The translations under genes were made by a program, and so were the position numbers. A stretch of 64,000 nt of DNA from Onchocerca volvulus (Eukaryota; Nematoda; Chromadorea; Rhabditida; Onchocercidae), in NCBI GenBank assembly GCA_000499405.2, contig HG738139.1:16406858-16470857 (forward strand), read 5' to 3'. The notes under the pieces are model-generated. The model worked only from the letters and a program-made list of their open reading frames with translations. It was not told the DNA's origin and did no database searches. Shown here in pieces: positions 1 through 13,200 of the stretch (its first letter is position 1; every line of letters begins with the position of its first letter).

Positions 1-1994
1 TATCCGATAATCGATATGAAATCACACCTTTTTACAATCCGTCCACCAGTATTATTAAATAAAGATCACTTGAGCCGTAGAAATTGAATCGGACATGAAT
101 GCAAATGTTATAGCTGATGGGTTAATATTAAATGTTTTCAGAATAACTAAATAGTTTAAATAGAAATAAATTTTTGGATGAATCACAATTTCTTATTTTT
201 GTTTAGAGAAATGTAAAGATAAAGTGGTAAAATACAATTAGGAGTTCTTTTTATAATTAGAAGCAATTATTATTGAAGAAGATCATGAATGATATGCGTG
301 CGTCAATATGCCGATTACTCCGGAAAAAAGAAGAGAATAAAAGTGGAAAATGAAAGGGAACAGATACTTTTGAAAGTGTTTGCATGAGGATGAATGGGTT
401 TTTGAGCTTGTAAGTTAGGAAACTTGCTAAACTGAAAATTACTGGAGTTTATGCGGAAATACGTATAGATAATAGATAGGAAGGAGAAGGATTCATCAAA
501 GTCCAAATTCATTGTAAAGTGAGGAAAAATAAACAAATATCGAAAAATGAGTGCAAGAAAAAATTGAAATTTGCAATTAAATCCAATGAAAAAAGAATAT
601 TTGAGAATGAGTGAAAAGAGATGAAGCATTAGGAGTAAAACAATTTCTCGCTTTAGTTTTTTCCACTTTTTAAAGAGATGGGTGTGAAATGAATAAATAT
701 CGCTGTGCTCAGCAGTCTTTCCACTGGTCTCCAATTAAAATTTTACGAAATGTTGACTTATACTGATGAGCGCGATTATTCTATTTTAACATGAATCCTT
801 GCTGAGCTTATGGATCGAAAGAGAAGAAAAGGTGTTGAGAGAATATTTTTGATATCTTCGAAAGCATGACATTTTGCGTTCAAGAACTTTCATTTATACA
901 ACTAATATGTCATATATTTCTGTGCTGTTACGGTGATCATCCAATCGAAGATCTGTGAAATATCTAGATAAATTGTTCATAGAAACAAGATGATTAAGTT
1001 GTACTAGACAAGTAGCTGTAGACATTAAAACATCAATAGGTGTTATCAAGACTTCAAGACATGTTGGAAATAAAAAATTTATGTCACTCGAATTTTCGAA
1101 GTGAAATTAAAATCGAATTCAGATGTAACTAAATTGAATATTGCAACAGGAGAAAGGACGATATTGTACTGATCGAAAACGAGAAAAGTAAATAAAGAGC
1201 TTTGCAAGAGGACGATGAGTGTACGCTGCATACGATTGTACAAACTGATAATACGAAGACAAGGAAAACCAAATGTTGTCGTTTATATTCTGCATCAATC
1301 AATAATTCTTATTTAATTATGGAACTATTTCTTTTTGTTAATTGAGACAAATCGGAAAGAAAAGGGAAAGAATATGGGAATTAGGAAGAGAATTGCTGAT
1401 ATAGTGAAATAAAGGCAGTGAGTTGTCGATTTTTTCAATAGAATTAGATGAAATACATGTTGCATTTAAATGTAAAAGGTTAGAAAAAGTAGCTATCACT
1501 TTAATCATTAGTGCCAACTAAGTTAACCTTTTGGTACTTTTCCATCAAAGTTGATGGTAACTTAATGAAAAACGAATATTAAGTAAGTTGTATGGACTAT
1601 CGCTGTTTGGATTTGCTATTATTTATAATATTTCACTTCACATTTTTATTTATTTCAAGTATATGTTTATATGTATATGTATGTGATATCTACATGCGTC
1701 ATGTTTTATAGTCGGGGAGATTTTTTCTATTAATTCCAAAATTTTCATCCGAGAGAATCTAATGAATTGTATTGCTAATATCCTTTTGAAAGTGAACTAA
1801 ATTTTTCTGATTAAAAAAAGAGATATTAATATAATTTCAAGCATTTATTGTAATTGATCTGAAGTTAAGTATAAATCTAACTAACAATTAATTCCTTGAA
1901 TTGAAATGTTTTATCTTACTTGCTGAATTTCTTTAGTAAATACTATTGCTTTTAATTATCATCTATGGAGAAGTGGAAGAAGAAATATTTGTAA

Positions 1995-2074
1995 GATAAA
2001 AATTATCACTGAGATGAAGGAGAGTGTTAAATTTGATAAAAATTATCACTGAGATGAAGGAGAGTGTTAAATTT
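1995..2074. repeat. perfect 40-bp tandem duplication (2 copies)
   Basis: Copies at 1995-2034 and 2035-2074 are identical base for base, each beginning GATAAAAATTATCACTGAGA. The identity suggests a recent duplication. Confidence 0.97.
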
Positions 2075-2379
2075 GTTGCTAACAGATAGATTTCTTCTCT
2101 ATCATCATCGCATCACTCTATCCAGATGTATTTTAATGATTACCGTTCAGATGGCAGCTGTACTTTTGCATCAATTTATATAAATATATATGTGTGTGTG
2201 TTTTTTGAAATGTGAGGAGAAAAAGTGAAGGAAGAAGGAAGAAGTTTGGCGATGTTGGTGATAGTGTGGCGGTGAGGGAAAGGGAACTTCTCTGGTTGCA
2301 TTCGCTGTCTACATATCATTTCCTCTTCTCATCTCTTTGACCTCTCAAGTTGTTTACTCTTGAAACTATACTCTTCTAT

Positions 2380-2414
<35 letters not shown>
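2380..2414. repeat. (TA)n(TG)n microsatellite
   Basis: TA dinucleotides to 2390 run directly into twelve TG/GT repeats at 2391-2414. Confidence 0.95.
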
Positions 2415-4208
2415 AAAGTTGTGTTAATATAGTTGATGATGATAGGGCTCGGTTATTATAAATGCATTACTGATACCATACCATGCATTTTCTCATCCAT
2501 TTTGACATCAGTTTGAATTACGCAACAAATTATTTCTTTGTCAAAATGAAAATTTACGATTATCAATTATACTATTGCATCATTCTGGAAGGATTTTATT
2601 TGTCTCCTCGATTAATGGATTAGGAACTTTGTCGAGTTGAAGATTGTAATTTATTACTTTTGCTGAATTCGAGATCCTTTTTTACAATCCAACTTCTGTG
2701 TCATATGCCAGTTTAGCTAAGTTAATAATTGAAAGCTTCCATCAAAATTTAATTCTAATAATCTAAGATATCTATATATTCTTAATTCGGATTGTTTTAC
2801 GATCAAGTCATTGCGATGTGATTTAACATTATTCTTTGTATGATTAAATAAATCTAACATTTGTCAACAAATTCACCAGTAACCAAACTGATTCACCAGT
2901 TATTTTAATATTCATAGAATTTCTCATTTTATTCCGGAAAAATAATTTTAGAAAACCAAAGAATAGGGCATCTGTTAAACAATTTATGAAAAAGGGACAG
3001 AAAATATTTCCTTCCTTTACAATTGAAAAATAATTGTTCATTCTCTTTATCTTAGAAGTATTTTTGGATATACGACAGAAGTAATATTTAATTTTACTAT
3101 TACTATTAATTACAGTTACAATATCTAACGAGATGATATTTCGACTTTATTCGAATTTCCTCATGTGCTTTTACTTTTTTTTTTCTTTTTTTTTTACTTT
3201 TTGTGCAAATTCCGGTGAATGTATGCTTTATAGTTCTTTTCGTCATTGTTTTTCTTGAAAATATTTGATGTTTAGAGCCTTCTGCTATGTTTATTTTCTT
3301 GATCTAGTTGGTTTTGTTCCATTTTATATTGCCTGGATATAACATTTGAGGCTGCTTTATTAGTTGCTGAAGAATTTTTCCAGCTTGAAAAGTCTGTAAT
3401 TCTTCTTTTTTATTCGTCTTATGTTCTCTTGAGTTCAAAACTTTTTTTCAAAACAAATCACAAACTCTTTTGATTCGATTACTGAATAATCATTGACGTT
3501 AGATCCTAATTTCTATCATTTTGTAATATATAGGAGAGTCTTTCTATATGTTAATTAATTGATCAGAATGTTTGTAACAAATAGTAAATTTGATAGGATT
3601 CAAAAGCTGAAGATGCTCTTTTAACTATGATAGAATAGTCCCAGTGCTGATTACGTAAGAGATTCAAGTATGACAAGATTTGCTTATTTGATTGTGTTAT
3701 ATGAAATTGTTTGCAAATATGATGAACAGCTGTTATAGAAGATATATTTTTTAGATTTTTTTTTACAAAAATTGTTTTAAATTTAGTTTCTTTGTATTGA
3801 TTGCTTAAAGTTTTTTGACTGAAGTTATCGTTTATAGGATTCAAATTTGTAATGTATTTAAGTAAATTTGCACGCTGATTGCTAATGAAGCGAACTGATT
3901 CCTCTAAGTTCTATGGTCTTAAAGTTGTTTTTGCCATATTTTATTACATACGAAATTGTACTTATGTCCATTCGATAGTTGTGAAGACATGATGTAAGGG
4001 ACAGGGTTCTCGTGAAGCAGCCAATAAATGAATTTTATTTTCTTGAATTCTTAGTGAAAAAACATATGCTGGCCTTGCAATGGCCTTTTAAGCAGAGAAG
4101 AGAGCATGAACTGAAAGAAGTCAATATATCCATCCATCACATTTAATGAATTGTTGACAAGTCTCATCGATCTGTTCGCATTTATACCATGCCTTTTTTT
4201 TCTTCCAG

Positions 4209-7200
4209 AAAGAGGAGAGCAGCAACGGACAGTAACGGCCTTTATCAACGAAGCTGCTGTGACATCACGTGCATGCGAACTTCTGGGGAAGTATACTGAA
4301 TCGGTTAGTGTTACTTCTTTCGGTTCTAATTTTTACTTTAAGTTGCTAATGTATAATGATGTTCATTCCACTTTGAGGTATGGGACAGGAAGGAGCGAAG
4401 CAACAGGAGTCTCAATCGTGAATTGATCTGAATTATAAATATAAGGAATTTTTCTTTTTTCCGAAATTTTTGTGAAATTTTCTCATTTTGCTGTGGTTAT
4501 TTTTTTTTCTTTTTATGATTATTATTATTATAAAGTTTGACAAAATCTAAGAAAGCTTTAGTAAAATTCAACAAATTTGTAAATTTTAAGTTTTTTTTCA
4601 TGATTTAATAAAGAACAGTATAATTCAAATACAACCAACTTCATATAGTATGATGACAATTTTTTCACGTACAGTTGGAGATAATGAGTTACATTGAAGA
4701 CATTCAAAAAATCGTGTAGAAATACTTTTCTTGCTGAACTAACTGAATGATATGTTTATTAAGCGGGCATGAAATTTCCATTATTCAGTTTTATTTGTGA
4801 TTATCGGAATTATCGCTACCTAAAAACTGCATATTAACAATGGAGAGTTTGTGTATTTACCACCAAAGAGAGGATATGTTTCATCAAACTGTTAACAGAT
4901 TCGTTTGCAATTAAGAATTAATGGTCAAAAGAATTAAAGCTTATCTCTGCTTTTTTCTCTTCCGCCTTTCTTACACAAAAGCTGAAATATTTTACTTTCA
5001 CTTAGATCATTTTTAAAATTACGTTACAATTCAGTTTGATCTGTCTAACTGTTTCGTAGTTTGCCTGCTTGTTTGCATCCTGTACCTTCTTTGTGGAGTT
5101 TTTAGCTAATATCGAAATATATGTATTCGACATTAGCAAAGATAAGTTGAATAGCAGTTCGTACTAGTCATATAATTGTTGCGCAGATTTTGAATATTAA
5201 CTGTGAATTGTTTAGTTCGCAATTAAGCAGTCATATCCAACCTTAAATCATTTCACCGAATAAAACTAATATTACACTTCTTTACTTTTGCAAGATTGAT
5301 CAACTTCTTGATAAAATATGAATTCTATTTAACAAGACTGAATACAAAAGTAATTAGCACAATGTGAACTTATCCTTACCGTCATCAAACATAATTTTTG
5401 ATATTTGATGAAGTTATATTTGATGTTATGTTCAGTAAATTACCACGAATAGTCTAATACACTATAGAGCATAAAATATGATAATTCCATTTGTTCTTTT
5501 TTTAACGTGTTTTCTTAACAATGCTACGAAATGCTTATAATTTTGCAATCCATATTGTATAATCATTATCGGATGATTGTGATCGGTTGAATTAAAGAAA
5601 TATTTATACTGATGCAGTATCTTGTTATTATGTTATCGTTCATCGTCTAATATTTATTTATTATTATAATGGTGAGATCTTGAACTATTGGATGTTAATG
5701 CTAGTTTATCTGCATATCAAGTGAACTCATGTATTTGTGATAATAATTACCAAGATCATCACAATTTAATTAGAGCTATTTAAGTTCTAATTAACCAACA
5801 TTGAGCGTTTCAGGAAAGCTGGGAATCACGTCTGCCGTCGAAGCATATTAAATATGGAAATAACTGCGCCAGTAACTATTGTGATACCAAAGACTTCCTA
5901 AGGTTCAATTTAACTCCGGATGGATCGTCCGAGATTGCAGTTGAACAAAAATTTATTCGTCCAATGGCTAACAATGATGTCATGAACAGTAACGACAATC
6001 GTACTTCGGGAGATATCTCACGTGCAACGCAAACAGTTGATAAACCATCCGATCTTGTTATGAATTTTAAGTAAGTTCTGTTGAATTTGAATGGATTTGG
6101 AACAAAGTAGAGGTGTGTATACTTGCTCATCTTTTGAGAATGTAAGTATATTAATTTAAAGAATATAAATGGTTAAATAGTGAGAAAAGTTAGAAGTCAG
6201 TGACTATATTGTTTTTTGTGAAACATATAATTGTTTTAGTGATTTGAATTCGCTACCGTCAATAGAAAATGGATGCGTGAATACGAACAAAATAGCATAC
6301 ATTGATGAGGATGAACGTACAAGCGAGTCTTTTCGGTGTGTTTGTATTTTCATTAAGAAAATATTCTAGTGTATATTTAATAATATTGATTTATTGGATT
6401 AATATAATATTGCATTTTCTTGAATTATGAGTGTAACATTCAGTTAAATATATTAAGTCAGTTAGAATGTAACATTCAGTTAAATATATTAAGTCAGTTA
6501 GAATTTCAAATGTATTTTCAGTTTAAATATGGCTGTAGGAGAGAATCAAGACGATCACATGAATGGTAGTGGTTTCAAGAATGTTTACACGCAAGGCAAT
6601 TCGATTCAAGAGGTAATCTCTTTTTACGCTTTCTTTTCATAAGAAAATAAGATTTTGTGAAATTAGAATTGATTAATTGCTAAACGCAATAATTGGTTCC
6701 ATCTTCTATTCAAATCTGAATGTATCAATTGCGTCAACTGAAAGATTCAGTTGAAATCAGAAAGAGTCAGTCTGAAGAACTAGGTAAGATTATTCCATAT
6801 TTCGCTTTGATCTACTACTTTTAATATACTAATTTCTAAAATATTGAAAACTTTCATTTATATTTATAACAATAAATAAGGAAAACATGCGACAAATGTC
6901 TGCCGCAACTGCAATCGTAATGCGCAATGAAATGAAATTTGCTATTAATTTCAATTAATTTGAAATTAACTAACCTGATAAACATGAGAAATCGATTTCG
7001 TTTCAAATAACATGCGAAATTTATAAATAAAATAAAGGAAGATTTAATGGCGGGAAAAAAAACAGATAGAACGGAAATACTGGATTCATTATGAAATTAG
7101 GTTCAGTTGCAATTGTTTTCGCAAATTCATTTCCTTACTTAGTGATATTAAGCTATAATGTAAAAATACGATTTGAGTCAGAAAACGAGAAAATTGATTA

Positions 7201-10200
7201 ATGTTCAAGTTCATTTTTTTTTTTTTTTTTAAAAACCCTAATTTTTTTTCCTGCTGTATTGATTTCGAGATTCTTGAACACTTTATTTTTTATTTTTTCG
7301 TCAAGACAATGAAATTGTTCCAGACTTGAAAATCTTTAACATTGCATTCTTTTTATTGTCTCTCCAAGCGTTTGACCTACAGCGATTCAGCTAGTGATGC
7401 GGGAAAACTTTCTGATCCTATTCTGTTTGGTGATTTTCTCACTTATATATATATATATATATAAAAGAATATATAGATAAAACGAAATGGAGTAATGTTG
7501 AGTAAACCAGTCACAGGAATATTTCTTGTTTTCTTCTTTGAAATGATGTGAATTTGAAATCGTTCACAAGAATTTTTCAATTTTGAATCAGTTCTACTTT
7601 GTTACTTTTGTGTTTTTTAAAGTATTGACATTAATGATGTCGAAAAATTTCCAAAAATTTTATTTAAAAACATCGAAGCATAAGAAGTATTACTTATGCC
7701 AAGTGTTGCAGAGTAGCATATGTAGTCCGTCTCATTGTTTGATAAGGAAGATTTCATTGCGGACTTCATTTTAAAGCTTTCATTTATGGGTGATAATGAA
7801 AGTTAGCCGTTTTTTTGTTGTTTTATTTTCTATTTTGAAGCATAACGAGTTTGCATCTTACCTGAACGTTTAATCTGGTAAGGAAAAATCCGAAATGGAC
7901 TTCATTACTTGTTAACTCTTCTTCTTTCTCTTATTGGCAAGATATCCATCCGGTAGGGCGGTCTATTTCTGTGGCATCTGAAAATGTAGAGATCGACCAG
8001 ATTTGTATCTTGTGATTAAATTATCACGGAGAGATGATTTGGCGGGTTATCGATGTCTGGCAAAGATATTAAACTCGTAACAATATTAAGACCGTTGCAG
8101 ATTTAATTCAACCGTTTGTAATCACATTATATCAATCTGAATATTACGTCATTGTTTCTTTTTTTAGTTTACGAAGAATTGAATTTTGATCATTTACGAA
8201 AATGGGACTCCGAAGTGATTCGTATTTTTTAGGTTGATTGTATGGAACCGAAGTCTTAGTTTTTTTTTTTAGTAAAATTAATGAAAGAGAAAATGGAAAT
8301 GAGAAAACATTGCAGATTCGAGCACTAAACGATAGTGAAGACGAAGAAGTGATGCTGAACATTATGTCGGAAGTTTCAAAGGAACGTGAAAGTGATTCAA
8401 CTACTGAAGCAAACATTGCGGATGACAGGATTAGGAAACACGCTGAAACCAATCCAGCTACTGATATTCAGGGAAAGCACGATGATGTTAGCATAGCTTC
8501 CTAAATCCTATTAAATTTCACAACTATTAGCAGAAAAAAAGAAAAGAAAATTAAAGAAGCGGAAGGATGATTGGGGTTGATTGCTGTATTTTGCGGGCAT
8601 CGATCCTAATAAATTACTGATATCATTCAAGTTTCTTGCAATTTTTTCTTCTTTCTAAATGCATTTTGGAGAAAAAGAAAACTAACGCAGAACGAATGAT
8701 TTAAAAAATTGCAAACTAGGATTGGAATTGAAAGATAGAAACAGGGGAATAGGGATGATGGTTTTGCAGCAAATTTCTGCTTGTCCTTTTTTCTTCTCGA
8801 AATCATTCATATTCAAGAAGATTATGGACTTAATAATGTTTTAAAAGGCAAAGAAAGACTTAATTAGAAATATTTTATTGAAAATCCTCGCTCTTGTTGC
8901 AGAACCCATTTACCTATTCGGCTGGACAACTGCGCCTGCATGGAAATCGGATTGGCACATACGATATGCAGAAATCCCGCACATTAGGAATAAAAAGGGA
9001 TGTTTTGACAGCTGATGGTGAGTATGATTACAGCTACACGAAATATTAGTCCATCTTCCTGTGAGTCCTCGTTACCTATGTCCTTGCTGTCCATATTTTT
9101 GCTGTCTTTTTTTTTTTTTTTTCAAATTTATTTACGACATGCAACATTTATTTGTGTGATATTCGGAAATATATCTATTCATTTATTTTTTGAATAGGCA
9201 TTGGTTCAAATTTTCGTATAATTTAAGTCTAGTTTTCACCAGTTCTTAAAAAACCACACTTTTAACTGTGTTGTTATGTACTGTCTAATTATTTCTTAAA
9301 GTTGCTAAAATATCGAAATTTAAAGTCAAATCAACGTACTAATTTATCGAATTTATCGAAGCGAGATGATCAATTTTTATCAGTCATGATTTTTGTTGTT
9401 ATTAATGTAATATCATGTGTCTTGTTCTACTGGCTGATTTACGAACATTTCTATTGGCTAATAGATTTGAGAACAGAAGAAAAGTTACTGGTGCTATTTT
9501 CAAGTCCTGATAAGCACTAATTCTCGATCTCAATTGTTTTCATCTGTCAGCTATAAGAAAAAGCACCGAAATATCGATTTTCCTAGGAAGAGTAAATTAA
9601 TTATACAATTTTTTACTGGCCTGAAAGTAACAGCAGCCTGCAGCATTCGTCTTCTTTAAAACTAGGCCTATCCATCCATCCATTATGCCATCGACTAACG
9701 GAAATAAATAGCCATCCTTTCCGTAGACAATATTGCTTTCGAACTGTACATTTTCCGTCTTTTCCGTTCTCCTGCAATTGTATATTATTTTATGAGCCTA
9801 CATATGTGCGGATCAACGGATTAATTTATCAGGTCGAAGTAAAATATTTTAGTCTATCATCGATTGATAATGTTAGTAGTTCCGGGATTTCCGAAAATTG
9901 CGTTTTTCTTGAGGGAAAACCCGCCAAATAATGTGTTTTCATTATAAGCTATCATGATGGTTCTCTCCATTCTTCTGCATTTATCGCATCAAATGTTTCA
10001 TTTGGAGATTCGTTGACAAATGAGTTGTGAAAATTTTTTTTTTTTTTTTGCTCTAAGATCTTTTTTTACTTTTTTATTTTATTCTGATCTTTTCCTATGC
10101 TTTTTGTTTATCTTTCCGGCCCACTGGATGCTTAAATCGGTAAGCTTAGTTTAAACTATGCATCTTATTTCGTCCAACATATCATACAGTATTCTCACTT

Positions 10201-13200
10201 AATCTTCTATTTTCGTTTTACCTTTATCATCAGACTAATAGGTCTATGTCTTTTTTCATATTTTTTCTTCCTTTTTTCATCAGCTCTCAGTTTGCAAGGT
10301 ATTTTGTGATATTATAATTAATTGTGAAGTTAACATTTATAGTGGATGAAGGAAGGAGCAAACAGCCCTTACATTATGATTTGAAAAAAAATACTGAATT
10401 TTCTTTTCGAGTTAAAGTAATAAATTTTGCTCGGATTGGTGTTAGTAACATTTATAAAATAGTTCTCAGATAATTTTCCATTTCGACAAATGAATATTTA
10501 GGACTATTGTTGCGTTTACTTGTCTTTTGCAAGTGTCGATTCATAGAAAGTTGAATTTAATTTATAACAAAAAATGTTCCTTGAATTATCTTATCACTAT
10601 TATTTGCATGTAATACCTATATATTTATATATATATATATATATTGTAGTATTTTGTTTTGTCTATACATATCTTTTTTGCATATAGATTCTGCATGTTT
10701 ATATTATTTTGTGGTGATGTAAAGGACTCACATTTTCTTATATCAATCATAAATGATCTCTGAAAGTCCTTTGAAAGAAGGAAAGATTTCAAGAATAGGT
10801 TTTTGATTTCTTCCAGAAATGGGTTTAGATTTTGCAAGAAATTTCCATTAAAAAACAAAAATATGTGAAAGTTGAACAATTCCAAAGTTCAGTAGTTCCA
10901 AAGAAGCATTTCCCAACTTTTTTGCATGGAAAAATAAAAATTTGTTGCTTCTTCAGGAAGCGTGTAACAATGATTACCATGGTTTAATCTTGTTCTTGTT
11001 ACTGATTTTTATTGAGAATAATGCTTGATTATCTCATTCACTTATGACTTTTGGAATTTTTGAAAAGGTATCAGTATTGTAGTCATGTTAGCTTTTCATT
11101 ATAAACAGTTCCTGAGTAGATCAATCCCAGAAGAACCTTACATAGAATATGTTATGCATTATGATATCTAGTGTTGGATAACAGATTTTCGTTTTTATTT
11201 TTTTTTCATTACTTTGTTTCTCCTTTATCATATTTGTGCATGAATGAATGCTCGATCATTATTTATTTATATTACATATTGAATTTCAATTCCTGCTAAT
11301 TTTTGAGTTTATTTTGATTTGGCAACTTTTCTTAATTGCAGTAAGTTTGATCCCGGCTAATACATCCAATTCGCTATTAGCGCGAGAGCTGATACCGGCT
11401 CAGTTCGATGGACGTGAAACTTACGCCAGAGGTCTTTTGGATCCGACCGAGGATACTCGCCTTGTTAGTTCGCTTTTTTCCAATTTTGTTGTTTTTAATC
11501 TCATATTAGTGTAATAGACGTTTACTTATTTATTTGGTTTTATGCTCTGTCTCCTCAGGAACGTTTTTCATGCAAATGACTGGCGATTCTTTGGGATTCT
11601 TAATTAATCATATTTAATTCAAATTTTTATTAAATAGAGTGAAATCTGATTAGATTTCAAATAGTGATCTGGAAATGACTAAAAAAGGGATTTCGGAACG
11701 AATGCGTATAGCCGATTATATATGCAAATGTTTAGGTCATTTTCATATATGCAAATGGAATGTAAGGGATATATAAAAAGACACTGAAATAGAAACTTTT
11801 GTCATTCGGAGTATTAAAAGTGACAATTTTTTTTTACTTAATTAAATGAAATCTATAGAGAAGTTCGATTAGATTGCCGTTTAAAACATATATGAATTCC
11901 TGACCAATTTTTATATTTAAGTTAAGTAAGACAAGAATATATTATTATCGTTATTGCTAACGTTATTTTTATTTTTATTGTTGAAAGATGTACATATATA
12001 TTATTTTGGTATATTGATATTCACAATGACTAAGATGCTTTTGAAGCATTACATTCGGAATGTCCACTGATGTACATCCATCCAATGGCAAATAATTTCT
12101 CGGGACTTTTGTTTCGAATTAAGTGCTCATATTTACACCATAACACATAATAGCTGGCTGGATAAAATAAAGCGCTTTAATGGATGACTCTAATCATAGC
12201 CATCGAGATTAAATACAGAATATGACTGATTAGTCGCGGTATACATGACCGTCTTAAGTTAAAAAGCAGTGAAACAGTCAAGTGCTAACAGCTCAGTAAT
12301 GTGTTCAGCCGCAGAAAAGATTGCTGCTCTTCCTTCAAATGCACCGAAAACTGTTGTGTTTCTTAGTTGATTTTTGTCAGACATCAGCAAAAATTACCTA
12401 TGTACTTATTCTGGAATATATAAAAGTCAAAAAATATGATGTTATGAAGGGTTAACCAAGACAGCCTGTTTGATTTTACGGCTTGTCAAAGAGAATGCTC
12501 ATCCGCGTAACTATGCTATTTAATTTGTCAACTACTTAGCCTTATAGTGATCAGCATAATTTGAAATGATGTACCTCAAGTTACAAATATAGCCGAAGCT
12601 GCGAACTTATAATTATGATCAATGGGTTTAACCAATTAATTGCATGAGAAATGAGTATATTCACCAGTTTTTCCCAAACTATTCCAACAATATATATCAC
12701 GAATGATGAAAGTTTGTAATTATCATGTAACCTGCACAACGAAAAAGAAAAAAAAACTTTTTTTTTTTGGTAGTATAGTTTTTCATTTTTCATCATAAAC
12801 TGCACAGATAAATAGATCGACTAGTTAAAGCGATCAGCAACATGTATTGTCGTAATAAGTGATAGCGATCGGAGCAAACATCAGTGCACGAGTAGAGTGC
12901 AGTGCAGCACAACGTTTTCATCGCATTCTGCAGTTTGTTTTTCCTCAGTTGGGAATGTTTAATAGTTTATCGATTATGAATACCAGTGTTGTCACGCTGA
13001 GATTACTTTGCTATCACTGAGGCGTTCAGATAAGATTCAAGGAAATATATGAATTATAACTCAATAGATACTATTGTGGAAATATAATTGAAGCGTGATT
13101 GTTTTGAGATGAAGCAGTTTGAATAGATGAACATATATCATCATCTTTATGACATTGTATTTGTTCTCTCTGATTACATAGGATTTGTTTTCATTTTCTC

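Larger units (their letters stand above)
1..4208. other. upstream flank or first intron of the large + strand gene; no firm exon
   Basis: AT-rich. Holds a perfect 40-bp tandem duplication and a TA/TG microsatellite. At least one coding exon of the gene starting before 4209 must lie here or left of the window, because the 4209 exon opens mid-codon; none could be placed with confidence. Long poly-pyrimidine runs create a spurious 139-codon frame on the - strand. Confidence 0.6.

Noticed and set aside
315..734. 139-codon open frame on the - strand
   Set aside because: Starts at TTG, rich in Phe/Leu/Ser because the + strand is purine-rich; pyrimidine bias lowers stop frequency. No homology, splice sites or start context.
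810..831. Phase-compatible ATG mini-exon for the large + strand gene
   Set aside because: Phase fits the 4209 exon but the donor (GTGTTG) is poor and 22 nt is too little to argue from.
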